Shown piece by piece: positions 1-4,649 of a stretch of DNA of 6,969 nt. The notes below the pieces were generated by a model. The model was not told where the DNA came from. It made no database searches and was given only the letters and a program-made list of their open reading frames with translations. Each line of letters opens with the position of its first letter. Positions within the stretch are counted from its first letter, which is position 1. The DNA is from DATDYW01 sp036516995 (GTDB lineage: Bacteria > Patescibacteriota > Minisyncoccia > Phycocordibacterales > JAACPR01), in NCBI GenBank assembly GCA_036516995.1, contig DATDYW010000007.1, positions 1 to 6,969 of the forward strand, written 5' to 3'. A program made the translations under genes and the position numbers.

Positions 1-1002
1 CTACGCCGCGCAGCGCCGCTGCCGAAGTTCTTGAGCCTGGACCCGGTGGCGCTCGACCTCACCGACAAGGCCGTCCGGGTGCTGCGCCTGGAGCGCGACC
101 GCGGCTTCCTCGTCCCCGGCTTCGCGATGGAGGTCTGCGTCGAGGGCGACCTCGCCGCCGCGCCCCCGCCGGAGGCGCCGCGGGTTCCCGGCGCGCCCCC
201 CCTCGCCCGCCGCGCGGTCTGCACGACGCTCGCCGAGGCGCTCTCCACTGCCGCCGCCTCCTGCGGCGCCGAGCACGTCGTCGCCTCCATCCCCGAGCGC
301 AAGACCTACATCTTCACCGCCGCCCTGCCGGTCGAGGCGATGCCGACGCTGGGCTCGGCGCTCGAGTTCAAGGTGCAGGAGAACGTGCCGCTGCCGCCGG
401 AGGCCGTCGCCTTCGACTACGAGATCATCGGCGAGCCGCGCGGCGGCGAGATCGAGGTGGCGGTCACGGCCGTGCCGCGCTCCGAGATTGAGTCCTGGCT
501 CTCGCTGCTCTCGGCGGCGGGGCTCACCCCGCTGGCGTTCGACACCGAGGCCCGGGCGCTCGCCCGGGCGCTGGTGCCGCGCGGCGACGACGTGCCGCAC
601 CTCATCCTCAACCTCGATCGCGAGACGACGACCGCGGTCGTCGTCGAGCGCGGCGTCGCCCAGCTCTCCTCGATTATCGCGCTGCCTGGCGGCAAGGCCT
701 GCGACCCCGCCACCGGCGAGGCCCGAGAGCTCAAGGAGGAGGTCAACAAGCTCCTCGTCTACTGGTTCACCGGCCACGCCGAGCGGATGCGCCCGAAGGT
801 CGAGGACGCAATCATCGCGGGGCCCTGCGCGGATTCGCCCGGGCTGGTCGATTTCCTGGCGCGGGGCCTGCAGCTGCGCGTCCGGCCGGGCAACGCCTGG
901 GAGAACTGCTTCCCGCTGGGGAGCGCCGTCCCGGAGGTGCCGCGGAGCCACTCGTTCGCCTTCGCCGCCGCCGCCGGCCTCGCGCTCCTGTCGGTAGAAT
1001 GA
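1..1002 (+). CDS. pilM: Type IV pilus assembly protein PilM, actin-like ATPase fold (5' end cut by window)
   Basis: PilM is a cytoplasmic actin/FtsA-like protein that binds the N-terminal tail of PilN and anchors the pilus alignment complex at the inner membrane. The frame is open from base 1. A TTG at 31 could serve as a start, but the residues before it (PLPKFLSLDPVALDLTD) read as the usual PilM N-terminus, so the true start is probably left of the window. Visible family features are the opening LDLTDKAVRVLRL strand, ALEFKVQENVPLPPEAVAFDY (the family's 'E-N-x-P-x-P' segment), and LILNLDRETTTAVVVERG at the second phosphate-binding strand, where the usual D-I-G is replaced by N-L-D. A C-terminal helix ELKEEVNKLLVYWF follows, then a GLVDFLARGL helix. 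About 333 residues are visible, close to the full family length. pilN follows after 4 nt. The PilM assignment rests on these motifs plus the pilN and pilO neighbours. Confidence 0.85.
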   Translation, partial: LRRAAPLPKFLSLDPVALDLTDKAVRVLRLERDRGFLVPGFAMEVCVEGDLAAAPPPEAPRVPGAPPLARRAVCTTLAEALSTAAASCGAEHVVASIPERKTYIFTAALPVEAMPTLGSALEFKVQENVPLPPEAVAFDYEIIGEPRGGEIEVAVTAVPRSEIESWLSLLSAAGLTPLAFDTEARALARALVPRGDDVPHLILNLDRETTTAVVVERGVAQLSSIIALPGGKACDPATGEARELKEEVNKLLVYWFTGHAERMRPKVEDAIIAGPCADSPGLVDFLARGLQLRVRPGNAWENCFPLGSAVPEVPRSHSFAFAAAAGLALLSVE

Positions 1003-1006
1003 CGCC

Positions 1007-1555
1007 GTGCTGAACTTCCTCCCCGACCGAGAGATTCGCCTCGCCCGCCGCCGCTACCGGCAGCGGCTCTTCGCCGCCGCCGGCCTCGCCATCGCCTCGG
1101 GTGCCGCCGCCTACGGCCTGGCCGCCGTGCCCGCCACCGTCGCCGCCTGGCAGGCCGCCGACGACATCGACGGCAAGGTCGCGGCGCTGCGCGAGAGCGC
1201 CGAGAACCGCCAGTTCAGCGAGACGCTGGAGGCCGCGCAGGCGCTCCGCGCCGACGCGCTGGCCGTCTCGCCGACGCTGGCGCCGGCAGCCTCTGCGGCG
1301 CTCGACGCCGTCCTCGCCAAGGGGCGCGCGACCATCGCCGTCTCCTCTATTGAGCTGCGCCGCGCCGCCACCTCGACGGTGGTGGTGACGGTGGCCGGCG
1401 TGGCGGCGACCCGCGAGAGCCTGCTCTCGTTCGTCTCCGACCTCGACGCCGACCCCCAGATCGAGGCGGCGCTGCCAGTCTCCGACCTGGCGCGGGAGAA
1501 GAGCGCGCCGTTCTCGATTGACGCCGCGGTGGAGACGGCTGCAGCCACGCCATGA
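1007..1555 (+). CDS. pilN: Type IV pilus assembly protein PilN-like
   Basis: This is a bitopic inner-membrane protein of the pilus alignment complex. The 182-residue product starts with GTG and opens MLNFLPDREIR, which matches the N-L-L-P motif by which PilN tails bind PilM. A basic stretch (RRRYRQR, residues 14-20) precedes one membrane helix at about residues 21-41. A coiled-coil-like alanine-rich segment follows, then a C-terminal domain with VVVTVAGVAATRESLLSFVSDL, the pattern of the PilN/PilO ferredoxin-like fold. No Shine-Dalgarno is visible. A TAGAAT hexamer at 995-1000 lies 6 nt before the GTG. The gene starts 4 nt after pilM and overlaps pilO by 4 nt (ATGA), so translation is probably coupled. 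Sequence similarity in this family is low; the call leans on the N-terminal motif, topology and gene order. Confidence 0.75.
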   Translation: MLNFLPDREIRLARRRYRQRLFAAAGLAIASGAAAYGLAAVPATVAAWQAADDIDGKVAALRESAENRQFSETLEAAQALRADALAVSPTLAPAASAALDAVLAKGRATIAVSSIELRRAATSTVVVTVAGVAATRESLLSFVSDLDADPQIEAALPVSDLAREKSAPFSIDAAVETAAATP

Positions 1556-2280
1556 GCACCGAACCCGCCAAGGAGCCCGCCAAGCCGTCGGAGCCGAAGA
1601 AGGCAGCGCCCGCTGCGCCGCCGGTCTCTCCGCCCGTCGCACCGCCGGCCGCGCCGTCCGTCGCAGCCGTACCCGCGCCAAGCCCGAAACTGCTGCCAAC
1701 GGCGCTCCGCCGCCCGTCTCGGCTGCTCCGCGCCTGGCTCCTCGCCCTGGTCCTCGCGCTCCTCGGCGGCGCCGGCTGGGCGGCCGCGTCCGTCTTCGGC
1801 CGCTCGGTCGTCGAGGCTTCGGCCAACCTCGCCGCCTCGATTGTGCCCGACGAGGCGCTCTCCGCGGCCTTCCTCAACGAGCGCCGGGCGCAGATTGACC
1901 AAGACGCAGCCGCCGTCGGGCGCCTCTTCGTGGCCCGCGGCAACCCGACGCCGCTCCTCGCCGAGATCGAGCGACAGGCGAAGGTCGCCGGCGCAGACGC
2001 CTCGGTCGCCTCGGTGGCGGTCGCGCCCTACGACGGGCAGGGCGACCCGTCGTGGAGCGGGGCGACGGCGGTCAGCGAAGATTCGGCGGCACCCTACGCG
2101 CTCGTCATCGTCACCGTCGAGGCCAGCGGCAGCTGGAAGCCGATTGCGTCGTTCGCCCGCGCCCTCGAGGCGCTGCCCTACGCTTCGAGGGTCGAGCGCC
2201 TGCGCCTCTCCGTCGAGCAGGGCAAAAAGGGCGGCACCCTCTGGACGCTGCGAGCCGAGGTGCGCGCCATCGCGCGCTAG
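1552..2280 (+). CDS. pilO: Type IV pilus assembly protein PilO-like, with a Pro/Ala-rich N-terminal tail
   Basis: PilO pairs with PilN across the inner membrane and links the cytoplasmic PilM to the outer parts of the pilus machine. The 242-residue product has three parts. Residues 1-46 are rich in Pro, Ala and Lys and probably disordered. Residues 61-82 form one membrane helix after an arginine-rich positive-inside segment (RRPSRLLR). The C-terminal extracytoplasmic domain ends in a strand-helix-strand unit: YALVIVTVEASGSWKPI, then SFARALEALPYASRVERLRLS. This resembles the PilO pattern of a beta strand, a 'fl..Le.lp' helix and 'v..l.l'. The start ATG overlaps the pilN stop (ATGA at 1552-1555). 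The long Pro/Ala tail is unusual for PilO and may be lineage-specific. Order and topology support the call; primary sequence alone is weak. Confidence 0.7.
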   Translation: MSTEPAKEPAKPSEPKKAAPAAPPVSPPVAPPAAPSVAAVPAPSPKLLPTALRRPSRLLRAWLLALVLALLGGAGWAAASVFGRSVVEASANLAASIVPDEALSAAFLNERRAQIDQDAAAVGRLFVARGNPTPLLAEIERQAKVAGADASVASVAVAPYDGQGDPSWSGATAVSEDSAAPYALVIVTVEASGSWKPIASFARALEALPYASRVERLRLSVEQGKKGGTLWTLRAEVRAIAR

Positions 2281-2295
2281 AATTTGAGAGTCGCC

Positions 2296-2607
2296 ATGAG
2301 TTTCTGGAACGCGCGCACGGGGAAGGGAACGCCGAAGCACCGCCGCCGACGGCTCTCGCTCCTGCCGTCGATGCAGGCCGACTGGTACGTCGTCCTCGCG
2401 CTCGCGCTCGCGCTGGTTGCCTACGCCGCCTCCGCTGCCCAGGTGAAGTTCGAGGCGGTCTCGGCGGCGGTGGACTCCGCCCAGAGCCACCGCGAGGGGA
2501 AGGCGACGCTGGTTGTGCCGGAGGCAACGGAAATTGTGCGGGCGTTCGCGGGCAGGCTGCCGCCGACGAGCGCCGCCGCTGCCACCTCCTCGGAGGCGGT
2601 TCGCTAG
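2296..2607 (+). CDS. Small single-pass membrane protein at the end of the pilMNO operon, unrecognised
   Basis: The product is 103 residues with ATG at 2296; a TTG at 2284 would add four residues and looks less likely. The N-terminus is strongly basic (KHRRRRL, near residue 17), then one membrane helix at about residues 33-50 (WYVVLALALALVAYAASAA), then a short tail of about 50 residues with no cysteines. The predicted topology is a cytoplasmic basic N-terminus and a small external domain. It sits 15 nt after pilO. In proteobacterial operons pilP, a lipoprotein, takes this place, but no lipobox is visible here, so I do not call it PilP. An accessory role in the pilus platform is inferred from position only. 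Its stop codon overlaps that of the convergent pyrB. Confidence 0.7.
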   Translation: MSFWNARTGKGTPKHRRRRLSLLPSMQADWYVVLALALALVAYAASAAQVKFEAVSAAVDSAQSHREGKATLVVPEATEIVRAFAGRLPPTSAAAATSSEAVR

Positions 2608-3506
2608 CCGAGCACGTGCTCGAGCAGCGCCATACGAACGGCGAGGCCGTGGCGCGCCTGCCTGAAGTACGCCGCCGAGGGCGAGCTGTCCACCTCGGGC
2701 GCGATTTCGTCGGTGCGGGGCAGCGGGTGCATCACGATAGCGTGCGCCGGCATCTGGCTGACCAGGTCGAGGTCGACGCGGTAGCAATTTTTTAGCCGCG
2801 CGTACTCCTCGGGCGAGGCGAAGCGCTCCTTCTGGATGCGCGTCTGGTAGAGGACGTCGACGTCGCGGACGGCCGCCTCGAGGTTTTCCGTTTGCTCGTG
2901 GGCCGCGCCGTGGCGGTCGAGGTACTCGATGATGTCGGGGCAGACCTGAAGCGCGCGGGGCGAGACGAAGCGCACGCGCACGTTCCTGTACTTGCCGAGG
3001 AGGTAGGCGAGCGAGCGCACGGTGCGGCCGTGCTTGAGGTCGCCCGCGAGCGCCACGGTGAGGCCGTCAATTTTCCCGAGCTCGCGCTCGATGGTGTAGA
3101 GGTCCAGGAGCGCCTGCGTTGGGTGCTGCCCGGCGCCGTCGCCGGCGTTGATCACCGGCACGGAGGAGATTGCGGCGGCTCGCGCGGAGGCGCCCTCCTG
3201 GCTGTGGCGCAGCACGATGACGTCGGCGTAGCCGCCGATGACGCGCACCGAGTCCTCGAGCGTCTCGCCCTTCGCCGCCGAGGAGAACTCGTGGGCGTTC
3301 TCGGTGGAGAGCACCGCGCCGCCCAGCCGCAGCATCGCCGACTCGAAAGAAAACCGAGTGCGGGTGCTCGGTTCGTAGAAGAGGGAGGCCAGTATCTTGC
3401 CCTTGAGCGGCGTGCCGCCACCGCCGTCCTCGAAGACCTTCGCCCTCGAAAATAGGTCACCGATGAGCTCGCGGGAAAACTGCTGCGACTCGGTGACGTG
3501 TTTCAC
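2604..3506 (-). CDS. pyrB: Aspartate carbamoyltransferase catalytic subunit
   Basis: PyrB transfers the carbamoyl group from carbamoyl phosphate to L-aspartate, giving N-carbamoyl-L-aspartate, in the cytoplasmic de novo pyrimidine pathway. The 300-residue product has the usual family length and every signature: carbamoyl-phosphate loop YEPSTRTRFSFE (STRTR at 47-51), the mobile-loop lysine K79 (SSAAKGETLEDS), RH at 100-101, HPTQ at 128-131, DLKHGRTVRSL at 156-166, the aspartate-binding YQTRIQKERF (R223, Q225) and HPLPRTDEI at 260-268. The DLKHGRTV and R-x-Q elements favour aspartate over ornithine as substrate. The start is a GTG at 3506; no in-frame ATG suits better. A TACAAT box ends 9 nt before it, so the mRNA would be nearly leaderless. 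No pyrI, pyrC or carA/B gene is visible nearby. It is convergent with the pilus operon. Confidence 0.95.
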   Translation of the reverse strand: MKHVTESQQFSRELIGDLFSRAKVFEDGGGGTPLKGKILASLFYEPSTRTRFSFESAMLRLGGAVLSTENAHEFSSAAKGETLEDSVRVIGGYADVIVLRHSQEGASARAAAISSVPVINAGDGAGQHPTQALLDLYTIERELGKIDGLTVALAGDLKHGRTVRSLAYLLGKYRNVRVRFVSPRALQVCPDIIEYLDRHGAAHEQTENLEAAVRDVDVLYQTRIQKERFASPEEYARLKNCYRVDLDLVSQMPAHAIVMHPLPRTDEIAPEVDSSPSAAYFRQARHGLAVRMALLEHVLG

Positions 3507-3515
3507 TGGGAGGGG

Positions 3516-3521
3516 ATTGTA
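3516..3521 (-). promoter_or_regulatory. -10 box of pyrB (TACAAT)
   Basis: TACAAT matches the sigma-70 TATAAT consensus at 5 of 6 positions. It lies 9 nt upstream of the pyrB GTG, so transcription would begin within a few bases of the start codon. No good -35 hexamer is found 16-18 bp upstream; the nearest TTTACC would need a 20-bp spacer. A run of C (CCCCTCCC) lies between box and start where a ribosome-binding site would normally be. Confidence 0.4.
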
Positions 3522-3581
3522 CAGCAGGCGAAGCAGTAGGGGGTAAAGGAACAGGTAACGGTAGGATTCAGAACGTACGTG

Positions 3582-3653
3582 CGCCCCCGCGAGGAATCGA
3601 ACCTCGAATAGCGGCTTAGAAGTCCGCAGTTATATCCGTTTAACTACGGGGGC
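3582..3653 (-). tRNA. tRNA-Arg (anticodon UCU)
   Basis: The 72-nt cloverleaf reads on minus from 3653. Acceptor GCCCCCG pairs perfectly with CGGGGGC, the D-stem is GTTA/TAAC, the anticodon loop is CTTCTAA with anticodon TCT at 34-36, and the T-arm is CGAGG-TTCGATT-CCTCG. The discriminator base is G. CCA is not encoded (the next bases are CAC), so it must be added by CCA transferase. The anticodon stem has an A31-G39 mismatch next to the loop. It reads AGA codons, rare in a genome this GC-rich. Unlike the other two tRNAs here, it has no hairpin terminator or inverted copy downstream. pyrB follows on the same strand after 75 nt. Confidence 0.93.
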
Positions 3654-3674
3654 AACGGAGAAACGGTAGCACAA

Positions 3675-3895
3675 GAGGGATTCGGTCACCCGTTCCGTCA
3701 CGTTATCGACAAGGGGGGATTCGGCCACAACTCTCGGCTCGCCGTCGCTCACCTCGGTCGCGGCCCCGCCTCGCGGCCTCGCGAGGCGCTCGGCAACGCT
3801 GCGGCTTTCGAATCCCTCACGCGAGACAAGTAGTTGTCTCGCTAGGGTGCACAAAATCAAAAACCGCCCCTCACGGGAAGCGGTTTTTGATTTTG
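3675..3895 (-). repeat. tRNA-Val-associated repeat element
   Basis: Reading on minus from the tRNA-Val discriminator, the order is as follows. First comes a terminator hairpin whose 24-bp stem (3844-3867 with 3880-3903) includes the tRNA acceptor strand. A 9-bp hairpin insertion follows (3821-3842, loop gtag). Next is an inverted copy of the T-arm 3' half (3807-3819 with 3903-3915, 13 nt). Then a GC-rich core contains CCGCAGCG (3797-3804), the palindrome GCCTCGCGAGGC (3776-3787) and GCGAGGCGGGGCCGCGA (3758-3774). Two distal T-arm-like ends close it: GTGGCCGAATCCCCC (3714-3728) and GTGACCGAATCCCTC (3675-3689). The same blocks occur in the same order after tRNA-Leu. The element fills the whole gap between tRNA-Val and tRNA-Arg. 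I see no real coding potential in it. Confidence 0.75.
3853..3888 (-). terminator. Intrinsic terminator of tRNA-Val
   Basis: On minus the sequence folds as AAAAACCGC, a TT bulge, CCC, loop GTGA, GGG, then GCGGTTTTTGATTTT. The GC-rich 7-bp top followed by T-rich sequence fits Rho-independent termination. Uniquely, the stem does not stop there but continues through the trailer into the tRNA acceptor strand (24 perfect bp below the bulge). Confidence 0.75.
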
Positions 3896-3969
3896 TGCAC
3901 CCTGAGGGATTCGAACCCCCGACCCTCCCAGTGTAAATGGGATGCTCTAGCCAACTGAGCTAAGGGTGC
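3896..3969 (-). tRNA. tRNA-Val (anticodon UAC)
   Basis: The 74-nt cloverleaf reads on minus from 3969. Acceptor GCACCCT pairs with AGGGTGC, the anticodon stem is TCCCA/TGGGA with loop TTTACAC (anticodon TAC), and the T-arm GGGGG-TTCGAAT-CCCTC has canonical loop bases. The discriminator is A, followed by CAAAA, so CCA is not encoded. It diverges from tRNA-Leu with 61 bp between them. A weak TAGTCT box (3976-3981) lies only 6 nt before the first tRNA base, which would leave almost no 5' leader for RNase P; no -35 is recognisable. Its acceptor and T-arm 3' strand is copied in inverted orientation just downstream. Confidence 0.97.
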
Positions 3970-3986
3970 GGAGACAGACTATCTGA

Positions 3987-4015
3987 TTTACGCCGCGGCG
4001 CCAGCGGGGTAGGAT
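3987..4015 (+). promoter_or_regulatory. Promoter of tRNA-Leu
   Basis: TTTACG (3987-3992), a 17-bp GC-rich spacer and TAGGAT (4010-4015) form a sigma-70 type promoter. The predicted start is about 8 nt before the tRNA. The same 61-bp gap must also carry the promoter of the divergent tRNA-Val. Confidence 0.6.
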
Positions 4016-4030
4016 GCCCGGCGGAGTATC

Positions 4031-4115
4031 GCTCAAGTGGCGGAACCGGTAGACGCGCAGCGTTCAGGGCGCTGTGGGGTTTATCCTCGTGGAGGTTCAA
4101 ATCCTCTCTTGAGCA
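4031..4115 (+). tRNA. tRNA-Leu (anticodon CAG)
   Basis: The 85-nt class II tRNA has acceptor GCTCAAG/CTTGAGC (7 perfect pairs), anticodon stem CAGCG/CGCTG with loop TTCAGGG (anticodon CAG), a long variable arm (GGGG TTTAT CCTC) and T-loop TTCAAAT. The long variable arm and anticodon fix the identity as leucine, reading CUG. The discriminator is A, then CAAAG, so CCA is not encoded. The T-arm, acceptor and trailer are repeated as a perfect inverted copy downstream. Confidence 0.97.
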
Positions 4116-4128
4116 CAAAGAAAACTTT

Positions 4129-4155
4129 CGTCGCCAGAGGGCGACGGTTTTCTTT
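4129..4155 (+). terminator. Intrinsic terminator of tRNA-Leu
   Basis: CGTCGCC, loop AGAG, GGCGACG, then GTTTTCTTT: a 7-bp GC stem with a T-rich tail. A TTT bulge (4126-4128) separates it from the 31-bp lower stem made by the inverted tRNA copy, just as a TT bulge does at the tRNA-Val terminator. Confidence 0.8.
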
Positions 4156-4250
4156 GTGCTCAAGAGAGGATTTGAACGGCCGCAGCGCCGCCGAGTCGGC
4201 GAGGCCGGCCGCCGAGGCCGGGCGCGAGGCGGGGTCGCGAGCACTTAGGC

Positions 4251-4290
4251 TTTCGGCGCTGCTACCCCTAAAATTTTTGCAGCGCCGAAA
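4251..4290. repeat. Perfect 12-bp inverted repeat inside the tRNA-Leu element
   Basis: TTTCGGCGCTGC (4251-4262) pairs with GCAGCGCCGAAA (4279-4290) around a 16-nt loop that is AT-rich in its second half. With mismatches the pairing extends outward to about 4233 and 4308 (for example CACTTAGG against CTTAGTG). No T-tract follows on plus, so it is not an ordinary terminator. The AT-rich loop (TAAAATTTTT) is conspicuous in this GC-rich DNA. Confidence 0.7.
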
Positions 4291-4325
4291 GACTTAGTGA
4301 CTCGTGACTAAATCCCCTCTTCCCC

Positions 4326-4359
4326 AAAAAAGAAAAGGCACCGTGTTTCCACGAGCGCC
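4326..4359 (-). terminator. Intrinsic terminator of the minus-strand small gene
   Basis: On minus: GGCGCTCGTG, loop GAAA, CACGGTGCC, then TTTTCTTTTTT. The stem has nine pairs (one G-U) with one bulged T and a tetraloop. The tail is the same C-interrupted T-tract seen at the other terminators in the window. It lies 23 nt after the stop of the 4383-4649 ORF and supports that ORF being a real transcription unit. Confidence 0.8.
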
Positions 4360-4382
4360 TAGGAGGTTTGGGTCGAGAGTGG

Positions 4383-4649
4383 CTACCCCTCGACCTGCCC
4401 GGAGTCGTCCGGGCCTTCGAGGTCCTCTCGTCGCTGGGGCACAGGATCCCAGTCGCGCTCCGCCACGAGGCGCCGCCTCGTGCTGGAGAACTGGCCCGCG
4501 GCGCAGACGCTGACCACCAAGCCGCTCCTGTCGACGATAATGAACCGTTCGGGGCTGAACGGGGCTGGCGGGGGAGCTGCCCCGCCGCTGGTTGCTGTTT
4601 GGGCGGCGCGCGCAGCAGCCGCCCTCCGGGTTGCGGAATGTACTTTCAC
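4383..4649 (-). CDS. Hypothetical 88-residue protein, leaderless
   Basis: I do not recognise this protein. It starts with GTG at 4649 and is soluble by appearance. The N-terminal 30 residues are rich in Ala, Arg and Pro (low complexity). A central strand-like segment (RFIIVDRSGLVVSVCAAGQF) is followed by a charged C-terminal part with several Asp, Glu and Arg (RRRLVAERDWDPVPQRRED). No membrane helix or metal motif is seen. The case for a gene is its setting: a near-consensus promoter ends 7 nt before the GTG, and a good terminator follows the stop by 23 nt. Without these I would have dismissed the frame, because GC-rich DNA yields many shadow ORFs. It diverges from the ClpP-like gene with 17 bp between start codons. 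It could instead be a non-coding RNA of about 320 nt. Confidence 0.6.
   Translation of the reverse strand: MKVHSATRRAAAARAAQTATSGGAAPPPAPFSPERFIIVDRSGLVVSVCAAGQFSSTRRRLVAERDWDPVPQRREDLEGPDDSGQVEG

Larger units (their letters stand above)
4116..4321 (+). repeat. tRNA-Leu-associated repeat element
   Basis: This is the counterpart of the element behind tRNA-Val, on the other strand. After the discriminator come the trailer, the terminator hairpin, and then a perfect 31-nt inverted copy (4147-4177) of tRNA-Leu plus trailer (4095-4125). The copy reaches from the base before the T-loop to the terminator. The core carries CCGCAGCG (4180-4187) and GCGAGGCGGGGTCGCGA (4224-4240), which matches the Val core at 16 of 17 positions. 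A long hairpin follows (4251-4290). The distal end GTGACTAAATCCCCTCTT (4304-4321) repeats the tRNA-Leu T-arm AAATCCTCTCTT (4099-4110) in direct orientation at 11 of 12 positions. No convincing ORF lies inside. Confidence 0.75.

Noticed and set aside
1..951. Minus-strand 316-codon frame opposite pilM
   Set aside because: Its composition is Arg/Gly/Asp-biased without motifs; pilM on the other strand has family signatures over the same stretch.
2156..2255. Terminator at the end of pilO
   Set aside because: GC-rich self-complementary words occur there, but no T-tract follows and the operon continues 15 nt later.
1111..2787. Minus-strand open frame of 558 codons opposite the pilus genes
   Set aside because: It is rich in Arg, Gly and Ala with no recognisable domain, lies antisense to three genes with clear motifs, and is the kind of long shadow frame that GC-rich DNA produces.
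2892..3455. Plus-strand 187-codon frame opposite pyrB
   Set aside because: It is a shadow of pyrB, which carries all catalytic motifs over this range.
3630..3860. Minus-strand 76-codon frame between tRNA-Val and tRNA-Arg
   Set aside because: It starts inside the terminator hairpin and ends inside tRNA-Arg, and its sequence is simply the translated repeat element.
3960..4244. Minus-strand 94-codon frame across tRNA-Leu
   Set aside because: It is antisense to a tRNA and its residues derive from tRNA bases and the inverted copy. The plus-strand frames at 4037-4297 and 4304-4513 were rejected for the same kind of reason; the latter starts on the element's GTGAC end.
3582..4321. CRISPR array or integron in the repeat-rich tRNA region
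   Set aside because: The repeats are inverted or occur two to three times at irregular spacing with no regular spacers; there are no cas or integrase genes.
4116..4321. Insertion sequence or tRNA-integrated phage remnant
   Set aside because: There is no transposase or integrase fragment, and the element is only about 200 bp with tRNA-derived rather than transposase-type ends. The att-like direct copies are noted as a finding but do not show an integrase.
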